Source: Mariprofundus sp.
Lineage (GTDB): Bacteria > Pseudomonadota > Zetaproteobacteria > Mariprofundales > Mariprofundaceae
Assembly (NCBI GenBank): GCA_021772845.1
Contig: JAJFLF010000209.1
Span: 1-7,477, forward strand
DNA: 7,477 bases
Direction: 5' to 3'
A program made the translations under genes and the position numbers. Below the pieces are notes generated by a model, which saw only the letters and a program-made list of their open reading frames with translations, did no database searches and was not told the origin of the DNA. Of this stretch, positions 5,208 through 7,477 are shown piece after piece; position 1 is the stretch's first letter; each line of letters starts with the position of its first letter.

Positions 5208-6371
5208 TTATAATACACTGGCAGCAATTTCATCTGCGATCGGGAGTCCGGTCTCTGTTAAACAGATAAAGTCATCGGTGATGGCGAGTTGATCGCTGTT
5301 GCGCCACTTTTGTAGCTCATGTGAGAACAACTTCCATGCGTCAATATCAAAGCGCCTCTTAAAAGTAGTGCGATTGATGCCACTGCTACGCCTGAGTCCA
5401 ATCCAGAATGCTTCGCCAGCAGCATGTTCACCGGTGAGCTTGTCTTCGCTGTTGACTGCATTGCCGTGTTCAATAATGGACTTAATGTAGCGCTCTGGAG
5501 TGCGTATATTGCTATAGCGGGTGATGCCCTGATCTTGTTGATCCCACTTTCCGGATGCTCCAGCTCCGATGCCAATATAATCATTGTATAACCAATAACC
5601 GTCATTGTGTTGGCATTTTAATTGAGCTTTGGAGAAGTTGGATATTTCGTAGGCCTGATAACCTGCATCGGAGAGTTGTGACCGGGTTTCAAAAAACATA
5701 CTCAGAGCATGTTCATCATTGGGCAAAGCGTAAGGGTTTTGCGCATGTCGGACAGCCAGTTTTGTGTGCGGTTCAATCGTGAGTTGATAACAGGATAGAT
5801 GTTCCGGTTTCAGTGCGATGGCTCTTTTTAATGATTTTAACCAGCCATTCAAACTCTGACCGGGCAGTCCATACATCAGATCCAGATTGATATTATCAAA
5901 ACCAGCCTGACGGGCGATGTTGTATGCCTGTATGGCTTCATCTGCGCTGTGAATACGTTCCAGCCAGCGTAATTCTGTAGCATCAAAGCTTTGAACACCG
6001 ATAGAGAGACGGTTGATGCCGGCTTCTCTATAGGCACGAAAGTTCTCTGCATCGGCAGTGCCTGGGTTGGCTTCCATGCTAATTTCTGCATGCTTATGAA
6101 TACCACAATAGTGCGATGCAGCATCAATAATCGCTTTGATCATGGATGGGGGAGCCAGTGATGGCGTGCCTCCACCGATGAAAATCGTATGCAGTTTTCG
6201 CCCCATAAACATGGGGGTGTTAGCCCACTGTTTAAGTTCTGCAATCAGTGCCTGTTGATAGTCAGACCAGGCAGGTTCACAGCGCTCATGTGAATTAAAG
6301 TCGCAGTAATGGCACTTATGCACACAGAAGGGGATATGCACATACAGCTGTAGAGGAGAAGCGTGTTTCAT
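5208..6371 (-). CDS. hemW: Radical SAM heme chaperone HemW (formerly oxygen-independent coproporphyrinogen III oxidase-like)
   Basis: HemW is a cytoplasmic radical-SAM family protein that binds heme and is thought to deliver it to target enzymes. It was long annotated as a HemN-like coproporphyrinogen oxidase. The 387-residue product has the normal length. It opens with YVHIPFC and the 4Fe-4S cluster triad C16-x3-C20-x2-C23 followed by DF. Next come the SAM-binding GGGTPS (66-71), EANPGT (100-105), NRLSIGVQSF (120-129) and DLMYGLPGQ (164-172), then the HemW-specific HNDGYW (255-260; family HNxxYW, linked to heme binding) and GIGAGASG. The C-terminal LTETGLPIADEIAA fits the family's winged-helix-like end. 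The start lies 14 nt after the rng stop with no clear Shine-Dalgarno, suggesting cotranscription and coupling. It converges with pilQ. Confidence 0.95.
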   Translation of the reverse strand: MKHASPLQLYVHIPFCVHKCHYCDFNSHERCEPAWSDYQQALIAELKQWANTPMFMGRKLHTIFIGGGTPSLAPPSMIKAIIDAASHYCGIHKHAEISMEANPGTADAENFRAYREAGINRLSIGVQSFDATELRWLERIHSADEAIQAYNIARQAGFDNINLDLMYGLPGQSLNGWLKSLKRAIALKPEHLSCYQLTIEPHTKLAVRHAQNPYALPNDEHALSMFFETRSQLSDAGYQAYEISNFSKAQLKCQHNDGYWLYNDYIGIGAGASGKWDQQDQGITRYSNIRTPERYIKSIIEHGNAVNSEDKLTGEHAAGEAFWIGLRRSSGINRTTFKRRFDIDAWKLFSHELQKWRNSDQLAITDDFICLTETGLPIADEIAASVL

Positions 6372-6385
6372 GTTTGACTGCGTGT

Positions 6386-7477
6386 TTATTTCAGGACTAT
6401 TTCATAGTGATCAGGGGCGAAGTTATCATCACTATCGAGTGAGATTTCTTTCTCTAAAAAGGATTCCAACTGCAGCACACCTTCATTTTCTTCGCCAAGC
6501 ATCAGATCGATAATATCTGGATGTGCGATGACGGTGAGTTTTTCACATGGATAAGCCCGGGCTTCAGCCACCACTTCGCGAAACAGTTGATAACAAATAG
6601 TTTTCAAACTTTTTGCTAGTCCAATACCATGACAGCTGCTGCATTCAGTTAGCAGTGTTCGCCCCAGGGATTCACGGGTGCGTTTTCGGGTCATTTCAAC
6701 AAGGCCCAGTTCTGAAAGCTGAACAATATGGTTTTTGGATTTATCGCGTTTAAGCGCATCAGCAAGCACTTCCATGAGTTGCTGTTTATTCTCTTCTTCC
6801 TGCATGTCGATGAAGTCGATGACAATAATACCACCTAAATTGCGCAGACGTAGCTGGTGCACGATTTCATGAACGGCTTCCAGGTTAGTTTTGAAACCTG
6901 TCTCTTCCATATTTTTGGAGCCTACAAAAGAACCGGAATTTACATCGATGGCAATTAAAGCTTCGGTTTGATCAATAACAATATGACCACCTGATTTTAA
7001 AGGTACATGGCGTTGCAGGGCGAGCTCAATGCTTGCTTCAACACCATAGACGTCAAAAATAGGACGGTCACCGGGATAATAATAGAGCTTTTTAGCGACT
7101 TCAGGCATGAAACGGCGTGCGAATTTCTTCATCGCATCATAAGCGCCGCGTGAATCAATATGAATTTTTTCAATATCGCTATCGACATAATCACGCATGA
7201 CACGCAGGTATAGATTGAGTTCACTGTGAACCAATGAACCACGGGCTGAGTTTTTGGAGCGTTTTTCAATATCAGCCCACAAACGCAGCAGATAATCGAG
7301 GTCCTGACGCAGTTCAGGCTCCTCTTTACCTTCAGCAACAGTGCGAATAATGATGCCACCCTGTTTTAACTCCATTGATGTCACGATATTCAACAGACGT
7401 TCGCGCTCTTCCGGCTCTTCTAGGCGTTTGGCGATACCAATATGATCCAGGTGCGGTAAGTAGACCAGGTAACGACC
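6386..7477 (-). CDS. rng: Ribonuclease G (RNase E/G family), 5' partial
   Basis: RNase G is an endoribonuclease of the RNase E family that matures the 5' end of 16S rRNA and cleaves some mRNAs, preferring 5'-monophosphate RNA. The frame is open to the window edge, giving 363 visible residues starting GRYLVYLPHLDHIGIAKRLE. E. coli RNase G is about 489 residues, so roughly 125 residues, including most of the S1 domain, lie outside. Counting from the edge: the 5'-phosphate sensor R-T in IIIRT is at 45-46; the two metal-binding aspartates are in AIDVNSG (D178) and IDFIDM (D221), equivalent to D303 and D346 of RNase E; the family signature LVEMTRKRTRESL is at about 259-271; and the Zn-link CSSC is at 279-282. 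The protein ends soon after this, without the long RNase E scaffold tail, hence RNase G. It is followed by hemW. A TTG at 7393 is internal, not the start. Confidence 0.93.
   Translation of the reverse strand, partial: GRYLVYLPHLDHIGIAKRLEEPEERERLLNIVTSMELKQGGIIIRTVAEGKEEPELRQDLDYLLRLWADIEKRSKNSARGSLVHSELNLYLRVMRDYVDSDIEKIHIDSRGAYDAMKKFARRFMPEVAKKLYYYPGDRPIFDVYGVEASIELALQRHVPLKSGGHIVIDQTEALIAIDVNSGSFVGSKNMEETGFKTNLEAVHEIVHQLRLRNLGGIIVIDFIDMQEEENKQQLMEVLADALKRDKSKNHIVQLSELGLVEMTRKRTRESLGRTLLTECSSCHGIGLAKSLKTICYQLFREVVAEARAYPCEKLTVIAHPDIIDLMLGEENEGVLQLESFLEKEISLDSDDNFAPDHYEIVLK

Noticed and set aside
7391..7393. TTG as the start codon of rng
   Set aside because: The frame continues upstream to the window edge with typical RNase G sequence (GRYLVYLPHLDHIG...), so this codon is an internal leucine.
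1..7477. CRISPR array, insertion sequence, prophage or toxin-antitoxin genes
   Set aside because: No spaced direct repeats, transposase motifs or terminal inverted repeats were seen. Coding density and content are ordinary for a pilus operon next to housekeeping genes.

Overview
This window holds most of a type IV pilus (T4P) alignment-subcomplex operon on the + strand. It converges on the 3' half of a housekeeping operon on the - strand. GC is moderate (roughly mid-40s %, by eye). The operon type, the RNase G sequence and the HemW sequence point to a Gram-negative bacterium of the broad proteobacterial kind with an outer membrane secretin. Lineage cannot be fixed from the sequence alone. The pilMNO-pilQ layout without pilP, and a PilQ with three AMIN-like modules, are not the textbook Pseudomonas/Neisseria pattern. 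A deep-branching group such as the Zetaproteobacteria is a guess only.

Layout. Positions 1-83 probably hold the last codons of an upstream + strand gene; one frame reads like a minor pilin C-terminus. A clear intrinsic terminator follows (89-120). Positions 121-393 are an intergenic leader of about 270 nt. It contains a 24-codon ORF with a good Shine-Dalgarno, a GT-rich repeat, two small palindromes, a sigma54-like GG-N10-GC element and a sigma70-like element. Then come pilM (394-1476), pilN (1473-2057), pilO (2057-2674) and pilQ (2716-5160), tightly packed with ATGA and TGATG overlaps. A hairpin just after pilQ (5178-5206) can end this transcript. On the - strand, rng (RNase G, 5' end outside the window) is followed after 14 nt by hemW, whose stop codon lies 1 nt from the pilQ hairpin.

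How the genes work together. PilM is a cytoplasmic actin-like protein that binds the INLIPYR tail of PilN. PilN and PilO are single-pass inner-membrane proteins with coiled coils and periplasmic ferredoxin-like domains, and they pair with each other. PilQ is the outer-membrane secretin through which the pilus passes. In most systems the lipoprotein PilP, encoded between pilO and pilQ, connects PilNO to the PilQ N0 domain. Here that slot is only 41 nt and holds a 14-codon ORF. This is the most notable feature of the window. rng and hemW are unrelated housekeeping genes (RNA processing; radical-SAM heme chaperone).

I found no CRISPR array, transposon, tRNA/rRNA gene or clearly undescribed system. 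The points of interest are the missing pilP, the mini-ORF in its place, the triple AMIN region and the unusual leader upstream of pilM.
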